A stretch of 64,000 nt of DNA from Saprospiraceae bacterium (GCA_021739645.1 JAIPBL010000011.1:1-64000), one strand, 5' to 3'; shown: positions 36,271 to 44,721, counted from the stretch's first letter. Translations and numbers: made by a program. Notes: generated by a model not told the origin, from the letters alone.

Positions 36271-37344
36271 ATGAAAAAAATAGTGAAGAGCATTCTCCAA
36301 TTCCTGCTATTCCTTGGCATTGGTGCCGTCATTCTTTATTTGGTTTATCGTAGTCAAAATACTGCCTATCTGGCCGATTGTGCCCAGCGTGGCATCCCCA
36401 ATTCGGAATGTAACTTGCTGGAAAAACTCCTCAATGATTTCAAAAGCACCAATTTTGGCTGGATGGCCTTGGTAGGGTTGGCGTTTCTAGTCAGTAATTT
36501 CAGCCGCACCGCCAAGTGGCAAATGTTGCTCGAACCGCTGGGTTATCGCACTCGCTTCCTCAATGGATACCTGAGCATTCTCGTCGCTTATTTTGCCAAC
36601 CTTGGCCTTCCTCGCATGGGCGAAGTAGTTCGGGCTGGCATCCTTTCCAAATACGAAAACCTGCCACCAGAGAAAGTCATGGGCACCATCGTCGTTGACC
36701 GGGTGGTAGATGTTCTTTGCTTAGGTCTGGTCTTTTTGCTAGCAGTTTTATTTGAAGGCCAAAAGCTGCTGAATTACAATGATTTCATTGGCGGGAACGC
36801 TAATACAGCAACTGTTCAAGAACCAAATTACACGAAATGGTGGGTGTTGGGTTGTATATTGGTGGTGGCTGTAGGTATGTTTTTAGGAAGGAAAAAACTG
36901 GCCAATACCGCCATTTTCCAAAAGGTACTTGGGATGGTGAAGGGCTTTTGGGAGGGCATACAATCCGTGGCAAAACTGCGCAATCCTTTGTTGTTCGTGA
37001 TACACAGTCTCAATATTTGGGTCATGTACTTCGTAATGACGTGGCTGGGATTTCAAGCATTTGGCCCCACGGCACACCTTGGCCTGCTGGCCGCACTGAC
37101 TGTTTTTGCATTCGGCACTTTGGGAATGGTAATACCATCGCCAGGCGGCATGGGTACCTTCCATTTTCTGGTCATTACAGCACTTACCACATTTTACGGT
37201 ATCCGGGGTGATGATGCATTTTCAGTCGCCAATATCATCTTTTTTACTATCCAGATTGGCTTGACTTCCATGCTTGGCATTACAGCGCTGCTCCTGCTCC
37301 CGATTTACAACAAGCATTATCATCCGCAGCCACTTCAGCCATAA
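36271..37344 (+). CDS. Lysylphosphatidylglycerol synthase-type TM flippase domain protein
   Basis: A 357-residue membrane protein of the UPF0104/LPG synthase transmembrane family with about eight membrane segments. The family pattern includes SNFSRTAKWQMLLEPLG, AYFANLGLPRMGEVVRAG, GTIVVDRVVDVLCLG and IPSPGGMGTFHF. It lacks the cytosolic aminoacyl-transferase domain of MprF, so it probably moves lipids or lipid-linked molecules rather than lysylating them. The position between panD and rfaE2 is a recurring Bacteroidota arrangement and suggests a link to envelope synthesis. Confidence 0.9.
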   Translation: MKKIVKSILQFLLFLGIGAVILYLVYRSQNTAYLADCAQRGIPNSECNLLEKLLNDFKSTNFGWMALVGLAFLVSNFSRTAKWQMLLEPLGYRTRFLNGYLSILVAYFANLGLPRMGEVVRAGILSKYENLPPEKVMGTIVVDRVVDVLCLGLVFLLAVLFEGQKLLNYNDFIGGNANTATVQEPNYTKWWVLGCILVVAVGMFLGRKKLANTAIFQKVLGMVKGFWEGIQSVAKLRNPLLFVIHSLNIWVMYFVMTWLGFQAFGPTAHLGLLAALTVFAFGTLGMVIPSPGGMGTFHFLVITALTTFYGIRGDDAFSVANIIFFTIQIGLTSMLGITALLLLPIYNKHYHPQPLQP

Positions 37345-37409
37345 TCTGTCTCTTTTTAGGTAAAAAACTGCAACTTAGCGAGCCGTTTAAGCATCCAAAT
37401 TTCACCCTC

Positions 37410-37898
37410 ATGTTCTTCGAAAAAATCCAATCCAAGGTTCAATCCATTGACCAATTGATAGAAACCGTGCAGCACTGGCAGGCCCAGGGCGAACGCATCA
37501 CTTTCACGAACGGTTGTTTCGACATCCTGCATTTTGGGCATGTACACTACCTGGCTGATGCACATGACCTCGGCCACCGTCTGGTGGTAGGGGTGAATTC
37601 GGACGCTTCCGTGAAACGGCTGAAAGGCCCTACCCGGCCCATTCAGGACGAACAAGGCCGCATGCACGTACTCGCTTCGCTGGCCTGTGTGGATGCCGTC
37701 GTGCTTTTCGAGGAAGATACGCCCTACGACCTGATAGCAAGCCTTCAACCAGATGTTTTGGTGAAAGGCGGCGACTGGGCGCCTACTCAAATTGTTGGCG
37801 CCGACCTCGTACTGGCCAACGGCGGTGAAGTTCGAAGCCTCCCTTTCGTCGAAGGTTTTTCTACTTCTAAAATTGAAGGAAAAATTTTAGGAAAATAG
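37410..37898 (+). CDS. rfaE2: D-glycero-beta-D-manno-heptose 1-phosphate adenylyltransferase
   Basis: A 162-residue nucleotidyltransferase equal to the C-terminal domain of HldE. The HxGH nucleotide-binding motif is in TNGCFDILHFGHVHYL, with the family lysine motif LVKGGDW near residue 115. It converts heptose 1-phosphate and ATP into ADP-heptose, the donor for LPS core. The N-terminal kinase domain (RfaE1) is absent and should be encoded elsewhere. It probably belongs to the panD operon, 65 nt downstream. Confidence 0.93.
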   Translation: MFFEKIQSKVQSIDQLIETVQHWQAQGERITFTNGCFDILHFGHVHYLADAHDLGHRLVVGVNSDASVKRLKGPTRPIQDEQGRMHVLASLACVDAVVLFEEDTPYDLIASLQPDVLVKGGDWAPTQIVGADLVLANGGEVRSLPFVEGFSTSKIEGKILGK

Positions 37899-38035
37899 TC
37901 CAAGTTGGCCAACATTTGTCTAAGCCTTTCGTTTTCAAGCAGATAGCAAGAATAGGACTTCAATACGCCTTTAGGTTCAGTTTTTTTAATGGAATTTTAA
38001 TCAGCGGAAAATTAAAAAAATCAAATTTTAAAAAC

Positions 38036-38043
38036 TATATTTG
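38036..38043 (+). promoter_or_regulatory. -7 box TATATTTG of small coiled-coil gene
   Basis: Exact TAnnTTTG match 45 nt before ATG 38089. It overlaps an in-frame codon at 38041, so a start there is rejected. Confidence 0.65.
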
Positions 38044-38088
38044 TCTCGCCTTGAACTTATTGAAATAAATGCTAGTATTTTTCCGCCT

Positions 38089-38337
38089 ATGCAAAACCAA
38101 TCAACAATGAATGAAAACTCAATGATTCAGCGGCTTTTCAATGCGAAAGATTCGTTAAAGGCCACCATCCAAAAAATTCTTGACCTGAACCGCCAACTTA
38201 AATCCTTGCGAAAGACCAAGGAAGTGGCTGCAGACCAAGCCATCAAGCAAGAGCTAAAATTGCTCAACAAAGTGGCTGACCATCAGGCAAAAATCGTCCA
38301 ACTCTACGAGTACCGCCTTAAAGAGGCCAGCAACTAA
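38089..38337 (+). CDS. Small coiled-coil protein, function unknown
   Basis: An 82-residue protein, strongly helical and charged, with heptad-like hydrophobics from about residue 15 to 75 (for example LKATIQKILDLNRQLKSL). ATG 38089 is chosen because the promoter box lies at 38036-38043; ATG 38107 is an alternative. A clear promoter and a strong terminator make it an independent, probably well-expressed gene. I do not recognise the family. Confidence 0.75.
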   Translation: MQNQSTMNENSMIQRLFNAKDSLKATIQKILDLNRQLKSLRKTKEVAADQAIKQELKLLNKVADHQAKIVQLYEYRLKEASN

Positions 38338-38356
38338 TTGGCCTCTTACCAAAGAG

Positions 38357-38400
38357 AAATGCCTGCCCGGATTCATTTTCCGTGGCAGGCATTTTTTTTT
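38357..38400 (+). terminator. Intrinsic terminator of small coiled-coil gene
   Basis: Arms 38357-38367 and 38384-38393 form a GC-containing stem followed by a run of nine or more T residues. Confidence 0.9.
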
Positions 38401-38597
38401 CCAAATTTCTTGTTTCAGACCTGGGCTTTCACTGATTCAATGTGAATTTAGAAAACTGTGCTCAGAAAAGTTGGGGCAAGTTTTGCAATACTTTAACACC
38501 CTTTTAGTCCGCTTTTGCGTTCTAATGTTAATGTTGAAGCGTCTTACTTGTGGCCAGTGTTTGAATTTTTAAATGGTGGCCAAATTGAACGACCGCA

Positions 38598-38605
38598 TAA
38601 CTTTG
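38598..38605 (+). promoter_or_regulatory. -7 box TAACTTTG of DUF4294 gene
   Basis: TAnnTTTG match 18 nt before ATG 38623. It rules out the longer frame starting at 38515. Confidence 0.7.
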
Positions 38606-38622
38606 TACCAAAATTTCAAAAA

Positions 38623-39237
38623 ATGAAAATCCACTTCATAGCCATTGTGCTCTTTTTCTGCACAGCCACTACCCTCTCATCGCAAACAAGTATTGGCTCA
38701 GCCTCCATTAATGGCCAGCTTTTCACTCTGTTGCTAGACAAAAACGGCGACACCCTCTATGTAGCCCAAGAGCTTACCACGGTCTCGCTCACCTCGCCCC
38801 GCAAGTTCAAGAGCGTGGATGAATACAACCGCTACCGCCAGTATTTGCGCTACGCTGCCATCGTTTATCCTTATGCCAAGGAAGCCATTGCCACTTTTCG
38901 TCAGTTGAACGAAGAAACCGAAGAGATGCGCAGGGGCAAACGCAAGCGATACGCCCGGAAACTGCAAAAAGACCTTGACGACAAGTTCGAGGACCCGCTG
39001 AAAAACCTGACCAAAACACAGGGCAAAATCCTTGTGAAAATGGTGGAACGGGAGCTTGAAACCCCACTTTACGACCTCATCCGCACCTACCGGGGCGGCA
39101 TGACAGCAGGCTACTGGAACACCGCCAGCAAATTTTGGGGCTACGACCTGAAACACGGGTACATCGAGGGAGAAGACCCTATTTTGGATGCCGTGTTGGA
39201 AGATTTCATCCTTTCCCAGCCGCAGGAGAACAAATAA
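38623..39237 (+). CDS. DUF4294 domain protein, exported
   Basis: A 204-residue protein with a signal peptide ending near SSQT. The DUF4294 domain covers most of the mature part, with NRYRQYLRYAAIVYPYAKEAI, then KILVKMVERELETPLYDLI and FWGYDLKHGYIEGEDPILDAVLE. The family is restricted to Bacteroidota and its function is unknown; the strong Arg/Lys segment RRGKRKRYARKL is typical. The gene is followed by a periodic hairpin and then phhB. Confidence 0.92.
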   Translation: MKIHFIAIVLFFCTATTLSSQTSIGSASINGQLFTLLLDKNGDTLYVAQELTTVSLTSPRKFKSVDEYNRYRQYLRYAAIVYPYAKEAIATFRQLNEETEEMRRGKRKRYARKLQKDLDDKFEDPLKNLTKTQGKILVKMVERELETPLYDLIRTYRGGMTAGYWNTASKFWGYDLKHGYIEGEDPILDAVLEDFILSQPQENK

Positions 39238-39307
39238 TTGTTGAATTGTTTTATTGCTGTATTGTTTACGAACAGGAAGCAATGCAGCAATAAAACAATT
39301 CAACAAT
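39237..39307. repeat. 8-nt-periodic hairpin between DUF4294 and phhB
   Basis: A 23-bp perfect inverted repeat (39237-39259 with 39285-39307) starts inside the DUF4294 stop codon. The left arm reads as attgttga, attgtttt, attgctgt, attgttta, an 8-nt period. The right arm ends 7 nt before the phhB start. Confidence 0.85.
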
Positions 39308-39314
39308 CATTGCC

Positions 39315-39557
39315 ATGTGGACCGAAAAAGACAATTCCCTCCAAGCTACTTTCCAGTTTAAAAACTTCACCCAGGCCTTCGCCTTCATGACCGAAGTGGC
39401 TTTCGCCGCTGAAAAGATAAACCACCATCCCGACTGGTCGAACGCCTGGAACACCGTCCATTTCAAACTCAATACCCACGACGCTGATGGCACCGTCACC
39501 GAGCGTGACCACAAACTCGCCAAGGCCATTGACGCCATTGCGGAGCGATACAAGTAG
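39315..39557 (+). CDS. phhB: Pterin-4a-carbinolamine dehydratase
   Basis: An 80-residue complete enzyme that dehydrates 4a-hydroxytetrahydropterin, recycling the cofactor of aromatic amino-acid hydroxylases. The active-site motif is AEKINHHPDWSNAWNTVHF, with the catalytic His pair HH followed by P, and the C-terminal THDADGTVTERDHKLAKAID. No phenylalanine hydroxylase gene is adjacent. The start codon lies right after a hairpin element, so translation may depend on folding of that element. Confidence 0.92.
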   Translation: MWTEKDNSLQATFQFKNFTQAFAFMTEVAFAAEKINHHPDWSNAWNTVHFKLNTHDADGTVTERDHKLAKAIDAIAERYK

Positions 39558-39616
39558 TTTTGGGTAAAAAGGGCTACCATACTTTCGCTAAGTGGTTCCC
39601 CTTTAGGGGTCAGGGG

Positions 39617-39655
39617 TAAAAAAGACCGCCAAGCTGCCGTTCACAGCTGGCGGTC
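39617..39655 (-). terminator. Minus-strand intrinsic terminator
   Basis: Read on the minus strand, 39644-39655 pairs with 39624-39636 (one bulged base) and is followed by a T-run of six (39618-39623). It probably ends the glucosaminidase transcript. Confidence 0.65.
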
Positions 39656-39670
39656 GCACCCAGAACATAC

Positions 39671-39811
39671 ATGAGAAAACTACTAAATATTGTGGTGATT
39701 TGGGGCTGGTTAATTGGGGCAATCATAGGGAGAGCGGTACAGTCGGGTGATGAGCGGTTCATGGTTTCAGGGGGTTTCAGGTTTCAGGGAGGGCCGCAGC
39801 ATGAAACCTGA
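39671..39811 (+). CDS. Possible 46-residue membrane peptide
   Basis: ATG 39671 opens 46 codons whose first half, LLNIVVIWGWLIGAIIG, would form one membrane helix. The tail is encoded by the adjacent gtttcagg repeat. There is no promoter box or clear ribosome site, and the region is probably the 3' end of a minus-strand transcript. Uncertain. Confidence 0.25.
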   Translation: MRKLLNIVVIWGWLIGAIIGRAVQSGDERFMVSGGFRFQGGPQHET

Positions 39812-39832
39812 AACCCAATGAAACCTGAAACC
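39763..39832. repeat. gtttcagg-type periodic hairpin
   Basis: The left arm 39763-39786 and right arm 39802-39832 carry repeated ggtttcag / tgaaacct units with a 7-8 nt period; 15 nt pair exactly. It ends 4 nt from the glucosaminidase stop codon. Confidence 0.75.
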
Positions 39833-39835
39833 GTT

Positions 39836-40729
39836 CTAGTCCAGTTCGTCGAGGTGGTACTTCTCGATAAGTTCAATCAAAGTTTTATCATAGTGGCCAG
39901 CCGTGGCATAGCCCAGTTTTTTGAGACCCTTGGCCCACGCTTCATAATCGTCGCCATATTTCAACAGCGACTTGTATTTTCCACTCACAATCATTTTGCT
40001 GTGTCCCCGCCAGCTTTCCCACGGGCTGCCATACTTCCTGAAAAAATCCTTGTGGCTGTCGTCGCCAAAGTTGGAGCAGTGACCCTTTGAACAAGTCCGA
40101 CTGAAGCATTTTACCCCAAAATGGTTGTTGTTTTTCTTCGACAATTGGCTGCTGCCAGCATTGGTTTCCAAAATGCCTTGCGCCATTTTAATGCTGGCAG
40201 GGATGCCGTAGCGCTTCGACTCCTCCAAGGCCAAATCCTTGAAGCGGCGGATATACGCCTTCGTGCGCTTTACCTCAGCATCATCGCCCGGCTCATCGGC
40301 GAAGTAGTCTTTGCTTTCGAAAATGGAAGCAATACCGCCCCACGGGGACATTTTCTTGGTCGATTTTGGCTCCTCGTAAGCAACGGTTTCGGCAACGGGC
40401 CTGCCTCCCATATCGGCCCGCTGCCGTGCGCCCATGCCCATCTCCAAGCTCGCATCCTTGCGGAAAACGAAGAAGGCAAAAGCACCCAGAATGGCCACTT
40501 TGGCAACCGGCACCCGCATGGCACTCGGCGCCACGGCCGTTTTTTTGTAAAACTGGTATTTCCCAATCACGAACAAGCGCTCGATGACTAGCGCCAAGCG
40601 GCGCAGCACCCAAACAGCCATCGCACCCGGCGAAAACGGTTGGTGGTTGCTGTAAGTAATGCCGCCATCACTGCTGTAACGGGCATGACCGTAGTCGGAA
40701 TCGAAACTTTTTTGTTGGTAAGTACGCAT
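39836..40729 (-). CDS. Membrane-anchored N-acetylglucosaminidase (GH73-like)
   Basis: A 297-residue protein. Residues about 70-90 form one membrane segment (MRVPVAKVAILGAFAFFVF). The C-terminal domain (about 145-295) is a glucosaminidase of the mannosyl-glycoprotein endo-beta-N-acetylglucosaminidase type: PASIKMAQGILETNAGSS with the catalytic Glu, NNNHFGVKC, then SPWESWRGHSKMI. It probably trims peptidoglycan glycan chains. Its promoter region overlaps the operator of the divergent S24 repressor, so the repressor may control it. Confidence 0.88.
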   Translation of the reverse strand: MRTYQQKSFDSDYGHARYSSDGGITYSNHQPFSPGAMAVWVLRRLALVIERLFVIGKYQFYKKTAVAPSAMRVPVAKVAILGAFAFFVFRKDASLEMGMGARQRADMGGRPVAETVAYEEPKSTKKMSPWGGIASIFESKDYFADEPGDDAEVKRTKAYIRRFKDLALEESKRYGIPASIKMAQGILETNAGSSQLSKKNNNHFGVKCFSRTCSKGHCSNFGDDSHKDFFRKYGSPWESWRGHSKMIVSGKYKSLLKYGDDYEAWAKGLKKLGYATAGHYDKTLIELIEKYHLDELD

Positions 40730-40811
40730 GGCTAAGTTGTTTTTTGAAAACTATTTGTATCTTGCGAGCCTTCTTCTTGCATGTTTCTGTTGCTTACGCA
40801 ATCTGATGGTG

Positions 40812-40819
40812 CAAATGTA
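40812..40819 (-). promoter_or_regulatory. -7 box TACATTTG of glucosaminidase gene
   Basis: Reverse-strand TAnnTTTG match 83 nt before the ATG. It abuts the repressor half-sites. Confidence 0.5.
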
Positions 40820-40861
40820 AACATAAAATGTTTTTTATTCCAAACATTTTTAAAACATTTT
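40817..40861. promoter_or_regulatory. Operator cluster for S24 repressor
   Basis: A dyad of 9-bp half-sites (40825-40833 and 40842-40850, 8-nt spacer) is flanked by further direct copies of the core aaacat at about 40818 and 40854. The cluster ends 21 nt before the repressor ATG, as expected for autoregulation. Confidence 0.6.
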
Positions 40862-40881
40862 TAAAATTATTTTCATAACTC

Positions 40882-41586
40882 ATGGGAATTTTCTCAGAAA
40901 ACATTGTAAATCAACGCTTTAGACAAGTGTTTGAGGAACTGAAAAAAAACAATTTAATTAAGGGCAAGTCCGACATTGCGAAGCAACTCGGCACCTACAA
41001 CCACGTCGTGAACAGCATTCTCAAAGGAGACCGCAACATCACTGTCGAGCAATTACACAAATTGTTTGAAATCTACGGCATTGACGCCAACTACGTGTTT
41101 GGCTTCACCAACCAGATGTTCAAGCGGCAAACGGACACCGCCATCCCCGTCCGCTCCCTCGACGACAGGCAGTTCGGTGGCCGCCTCAACATCACCCTCG
41201 TGCCCAACCGGGCCATGGCCGGCTACGCCCTCGAACACGCTGACAACAGCTACCTCGCCGACCTGCCAAAGTTCTCCATCCCCAACCTCGAAGGCAACCT
41301 CATCGCCTTCGAAATCACCGGGGACAGCATGTACCCGACCATCACCAACGGCGACATCGTCGTCTGCGAACCCCTCGAACGGGGCGACCCCATGCGGGAC
41401 AACAACGTCTATGTCGTCGTGACGGACGTCGTTGTGGCCAAGCGAGTGCAGCAGCTCCGGGACGGCAACCAGCTCCGCCTCATCTCCGACAACAGCAACG
41501 TGTACAAACCCTACGAAGTGGACCTCGAAGACATCCGGCAGGTGCTGCGGGTGAAGTGCAGGTTGACTACCTACGCAATTAGCTGA
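40882..41586 (+). CDS. S24/LexA-like HTH transcriptional repressor
   Basis: A 234-residue CI/LexA-type repressor. The N-terminal XRE-like helix-turn-helix covers about 10-75 (KSDIAKQLGTYNHVVNSILKG). The C-terminal S24 peptidase domain (about 120-230) has the catalytic Ser in TGDSMYPTITNGDIV and the general-base Lys in VVAKRVQQL, so RecA-stimulated self-cleavage is possible. No other phage gene is nearby, so it is more likely a chromosomal stress repressor. An operator-like cluster lies upstream and is shared with the divergent glucosaminidase gene. Confidence 0.9.
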   Translation: MGIFSENIVNQRFRQVFEELKKNNLIKGKSDIAKQLGTYNHVVNSILKGDRNITVEQLHKLFEIYGIDANYVFGFTNQMFKRQTDTAIPVRSLDDRQFGGRLNITLVPNRAMAGYALEHADNSYLADLPKFSIPNLEGNLIAFEITGDSMYPTITNGDIVVCEPLERGDPMRDNNVYVVVTDVVVAKRVQQLRDGNQLRLISDNSNVYKPYEVDLEDIRQVLRVKCRLTTYAIS

Positions 41587-41588
41587 AC

Positions 41589-43019
41589 ATGGAAATTGGA
41601 AATTGGAAATTAGGGAATTGGGGAATTGGGCATGGAACACAATTCCCCAATTCCCCAATTCCCCAATTTCTAGGCTATTCAACTTGGCTCGTTTTATTCA
41701 CCCTGTCCTTAGTTTTCTACCAGGAGCGGGCCTTCTTCATGGACGCTGGGTTCCAGCTTTTCAACCTCATCAACGAGCAAAAAATACAGGTTTACCACTA
41801 CCGTTTCGTGACCGCCGTGCCGCAAGTCGTACCTTTTTTTTTGATGAAAATGGGCGCACCGCTCTGGGCGCTGGCCATGGGGTTTTCGGCGTCGTACCTC
41901 CTTTTTTACTTCGCAATTTGGCACCTGCTCGTGCGCTACCTGCGCTGCGATGCCCTCGGCTGGGTGCTGCTTTCGCTGATGGTGCTGATAACTTTCGACG
42001 GGTTTTACCATATCCAAAGCGAGTTCAATTTAGGGCTGGCGCTGCTGTTGTTAGCTTTCGGTGTGGTGCTGCGCAATCCCCGATTGGACACCGCCTGGCA
42101 GTGGGTGGCACTGCTGCTACTAATCGCCACGATTGGCTTTTCGCATAAATTGAGCATCATTTTCACCGTGTTTTTGTGGGTGTTTTTTTGGTTGGGAAAA
42201 AAGGAACTGCGTCACTGGCGGTACGTGCTGCTGCTTGGTATTTTCATATTGGCGACAGCCATCAAGTCAGCCTTTTTCACCAACTGGTACGAGGCCGCCA
42301 AGCAAGCCGAATTCGCCACCAACCTCCAGCACTACTTCCCGAAGCTCTGGGACATCCCCTCCAACGCCATCTTCCTCGAACGTTGTCTGAAATACTACTA
42401 TCTGTTGCCGCTGCTGCTCGGCGTGGTGAGCATTTTTTACCTTCGGAAAAAGCAATGGCTACGGCTGGGATTAGTCTGGTCATTCTCGCTCGGCTACCTG
42501 TTGCTGTACAACATCGCCGACCCACAGGCGCAGTACCGGTTTTATTCGGAAGTGTCCTACCTGCCGCTGAGCATCTTCGTGGCGGTGCCTTTTTTCTTTG
42601 ATGTGCTGGGAAATTTCGATGCAAAAAACAAGCGGTGGCTACCATACGTCATCGCCGCCGTGCTACTCCTCCGCCTCGCCACCATCGCTTGGAACCACCG
42701 CACCGTTGGCAACCAGTTCGGTTGGATTCAGCAGCAGCTCGACCGACCAGGCAACCGCTTTTTCCTCCAAAAAGACCAAGTGCCGATGGATACCGTGCTG
42801 ATGGAATGGGGGGTGCCTTTCAGCGCCATGCACCTCTCCGCCCTCGAAAGTCCCGACTCCGCCGAGACGCTGCTCATCCTGCCTGATTTCCAGTGGTTCG
42901 ACGACAAAATGGGGCGGGAGGATGTGTTTTTTTCGCCGTTTCACAAGGCGTTGGAAAAGATGGATTTAAACGAAAACTACTATCGGCTCAAACCGGGCAG
43001 GTATGAATTCATAAAATGA
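41589..43019 (+). CDS. Polytopic membrane protein, possibly GT-C-like
   Basis: A protein of up to 476 residues with about 10 membrane segments. The first ~28 residues are encoded by a periodic hairpin element (41591-41670); after it the first hydrophobic helix begins at STWLVLFTLSLVFYQE with no standard start codon before it, so the ATG inside the repeat at 41589 may be the working start. The loop FMDAGFQLFNLINEQKIQ and the C-terminal soluble region resemble GT-C glycosyltransferase-type proteins, but no catalytic motif is certain. It begins 2 nt after the repressor stop. Confidence 0.75.
   Translation: MEIGNWKLGNWGIGHGTQFPNSPIPQFLGYSTWLVLFTLSLVFYQERAFFMDAGFQLFNLINEQKIQVYHYRFVTAVPQVVPFFLMKMGAPLWALAMGFSASYLLFYFAIWHLLVRYLRCDALGWVLLSLMVLITFDGFYHIQSEFNLGLALLLLAFGVVLRNPRLDTAWQWVALLLLIATIGFSHKLSIIFTVFLWVFFWLGKKELRHWRYVLLLGIFILATAIKSAFFTNWYEAAKQAEFATNLQHYFPKLWDIPSNAIFLERCLKYYYLLPLLLGVVSIFYLRKKQWLRLGLVWSFSLGYLLLYNIADPQAQYRFYSEVSYLPLSIFVAVPFFFDVLGNFDAKNKRWLPYVIAAVLLLRLATIAWNHRTVGNQFGWIQQQLDRPGNRFFLQKDQVPMDTVLMEWGVPFSAMHLSALESPDSAETLLILPDFQWFDDKMGREDVFFSPFHKALEKMDLNENYYRLKPGRYEFIK
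41591..41670. repeat. 8-nt-periodic hairpin forming a gene's 5' end
   Basis: Arms 41606-41630 and 41646-41670 pair with one mismatch. Units are ggaaattg/ggggaatt-like with 7-8 nt spacing. Three further units precede the left arm. The element starts in the ATG codon of the membrane-protein frame. Confidence 0.85.
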
Positions 43020-43044
43020 GGTTTTGCCTCGAAATCCTATTTGC

Positions 43045-43120
43045 CTCCCGCAGATTCCGCAGCTTTTCGCAAATGAAGCAATGCTAAATTATCTGCGAAA
43101 ATCTGCGTCATCTGCGGGAG
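43045..43120. repeat. atctgcg-type periodic hairpin
   Basis: Arms 43045-43071 and 43094-43120 are imperfect reverse complements. The right arm repeats atctgcg at 9-10 nt spacing. It lies between the convergent membrane-protein and oxidoreductase genes and may terminate both. Confidence 0.75.
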
Positions 43121-43125
43121 AAAAA

Positions 43126-44721
43126 TCACAGCATCCCAATCCCCGCCAGTTCCGCATCGCTCACGTTTTTCAGTTTGCGGTTCACGGCATCCCATTCCAC
43201 CCGCTTGCCAGTGCGGAAGGAGACGGACGCCATGTGCGCCGAAATCGCCTCCTGGAACCCTTCCTCCAAGCCGCAACTGACCTTGTGGCCATTCCGGATG
43301 GCGCTCAACCACTCTCGCAGGTGAAGGAAGGTCGAATCCACCCGCTTGCCGTCCCGGTAGGTGTACATCAAGCCCTTGTTGGCGAAATATTTGGCCGTCG
43401 CCCCGGTCACCGCATCCACGCCCTTGGCCCTTGGGTCGTAGGCGTACATCGGCACTTCGAGGTTGACGATGCCCTTTTCAATAAAGTCTTTGTAGCGGGT
43501 TGACTGCGGGTCGGCATGGATGACCAATTGCTCGCCAAGCTCCAGCGTGGCGTCGTGGCCCATGAGCAGCGTGCCTCGGTCGTACTGGTTGCCGAGGGTG
43601 GCGCTGTAAACGAAGGTCATTCCTTTTTCCTTGCCCGCTTCTTGCGTGGCGCCCATCGTGAAATCGGGGTACTCCATCACCACTTGGAAAACGTCTGGAA
43701 CATCACGCCCGTCACGGTGGGTGTAGATGCCGCCGGAGGCGTTGCAACTGGCAGGTATGCCCATATCCAGTACGCAATTGATGCGGTCATAGTCGTGGGT
43801 GAGCAGGTCGCCGGAGAGGCCGGTACCGTAGGCCCACCATTTGCGCCAGCGAAAATAATGCTCGGCGTTGAACGGGATTTTGGGCGCATTGCCGAGGAAG
43901 AGGTCCCAGTCAATCGTCTGCGGGTTGCCCTTTTCGTGGATTTCCCACTGCCAGGCACCGTTGTCGTCGTTGCGGTTGGTGTTGGTCTGGACGAGGTTGA
44001 TGTGGCCGAGCACTTTTTTCTTCACCAACTCCCGTGCGGTGAGAAAGCTCGCCGTTTGGCGGTGTTGGTGGCCCAATTGGAAGACGAGGCCGGATGTTTT
44101 CACGGCATCGTACAGTTCAACGGTTTCCTGGACCTTGTGGGTCATGCATTTTTCGACATACACGTGCTTGCCCGCCTGCACGGCAGCAATGACCATCGGT
44201 GCATGTAGGTGGTCGGGCGTGGCGATGACCACGGCGTCGAGGTCTGGGTCTTCGAGCATCTTGCGATAGTCACGGTACTGCTTGGGCTTGAGGCCGTCCT
44301 TGCTGCCTGCGGCAACGCCCATTTCGCCCCGCACGTCGAAGGCGTCGCAAACTGCCGTGAGCTGCACGTTCAGGTTTTCCTGTTCGAGGTAGTCCTTCAG
44401 GCGGGTGTCCTTTGGGTCTTTGGCGGCGTTCTCCTTCATCTCGGCCAGCCATTTCGGGCTTGCGAAACCGATAGACCGGATGAGATGTTCGCCCCGCCCA
44501 CCGTAGCCGATGATGCCCACCCGCAGCACGTCCCCGTTCATGGAACCGATCGGGTTGGGGGTGGCAGGTTCGATGTTGAGTTCATCGAGGATTTCCTGCT
44601 TGATTTCATCGTCGTGGTCGCTCTTCGCATCGGCGCCAAGCAAAAAAGCGCCAAGCACCGGAATGGCGGCCAAGCCCTTGATAGCCTCTCGCCGATTGAT
44701 GTTATATTTTGATTTTGACAT
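43126..44721 (-). CDS. Gfo/Idh/MocA-family oxidoreductase with Tat signal
   Basis: A 531-residue NAD(P)-dependent dehydrogenase. The N-terminus NINRREAIKGLAAIPVLGAF is a twin-arginine signal, so the folded enzyme is exported. The Rossmann motif is VGIIGYGGRGEHL, followed by VVIATPDHLHAPM and YVEKCMTHK, where the usual EKP lysine motif reads EKC. The C-terminal half is the GFO_IDH_MocA_C substrate domain. Such enzymes act on sugars or glycosides in Bacteroidota. It follows a DoxX-family gene in the same orientation (91-nt gap), a common pairing. The substrate is unknown. Confidence 0.92.
   Translation of the reverse strand: MSKSKYNINRREAIKGLAAIPVLGAFLLGADAKSDHDDEIKQEILDELNIEPATPNPIGSMNGDVLRVGIIGYGGRGEHLIRSIGFASPKWLAEMKENAAKDPKDTRLKDYLEQENLNVQLTAVCDAFDVRGEMGVAAGSKDGLKPKQYRDYRKMLEDPDLDAVVIATPDHLHAPMVIAAVQAGKHVYVEKCMTHKVQETVELYDAVKTSGLVFQLGHQHRQTASFLTARELVKKKVLGHINLVQTNTNRNDDNGAWQWEIHEKGNPQTIDWDLFLGNAPKIPFNAEHYFRWRKWWAYGTGLSGDLLTHDYDRINCVLDMGIPASCNASGGIYTHRDGRDVPDVFQVVMEYPDFTMGATQEAGKEKGMTFVYSATLGNQYDRGTLLMGHDATLELGEQLVIHADPQSTRYKDFIEKGIVNLEVPMYAYDPRAKGVDAVTGATAKYFANKGLMYTYRDGKRVDSTFLHLREWLSAIRNGHKVSCGLEEGFQEAISAHMASVSFRTGKRVEWDAVNRKLKNVSDAELAGIGML

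Noticed and set aside
40882-41586. Prophage repressor marking a prophage
   Set aside because: No integrase, structural, terminase or lysis cassette genes lie nearby; the neighbours are chromosomal genes.
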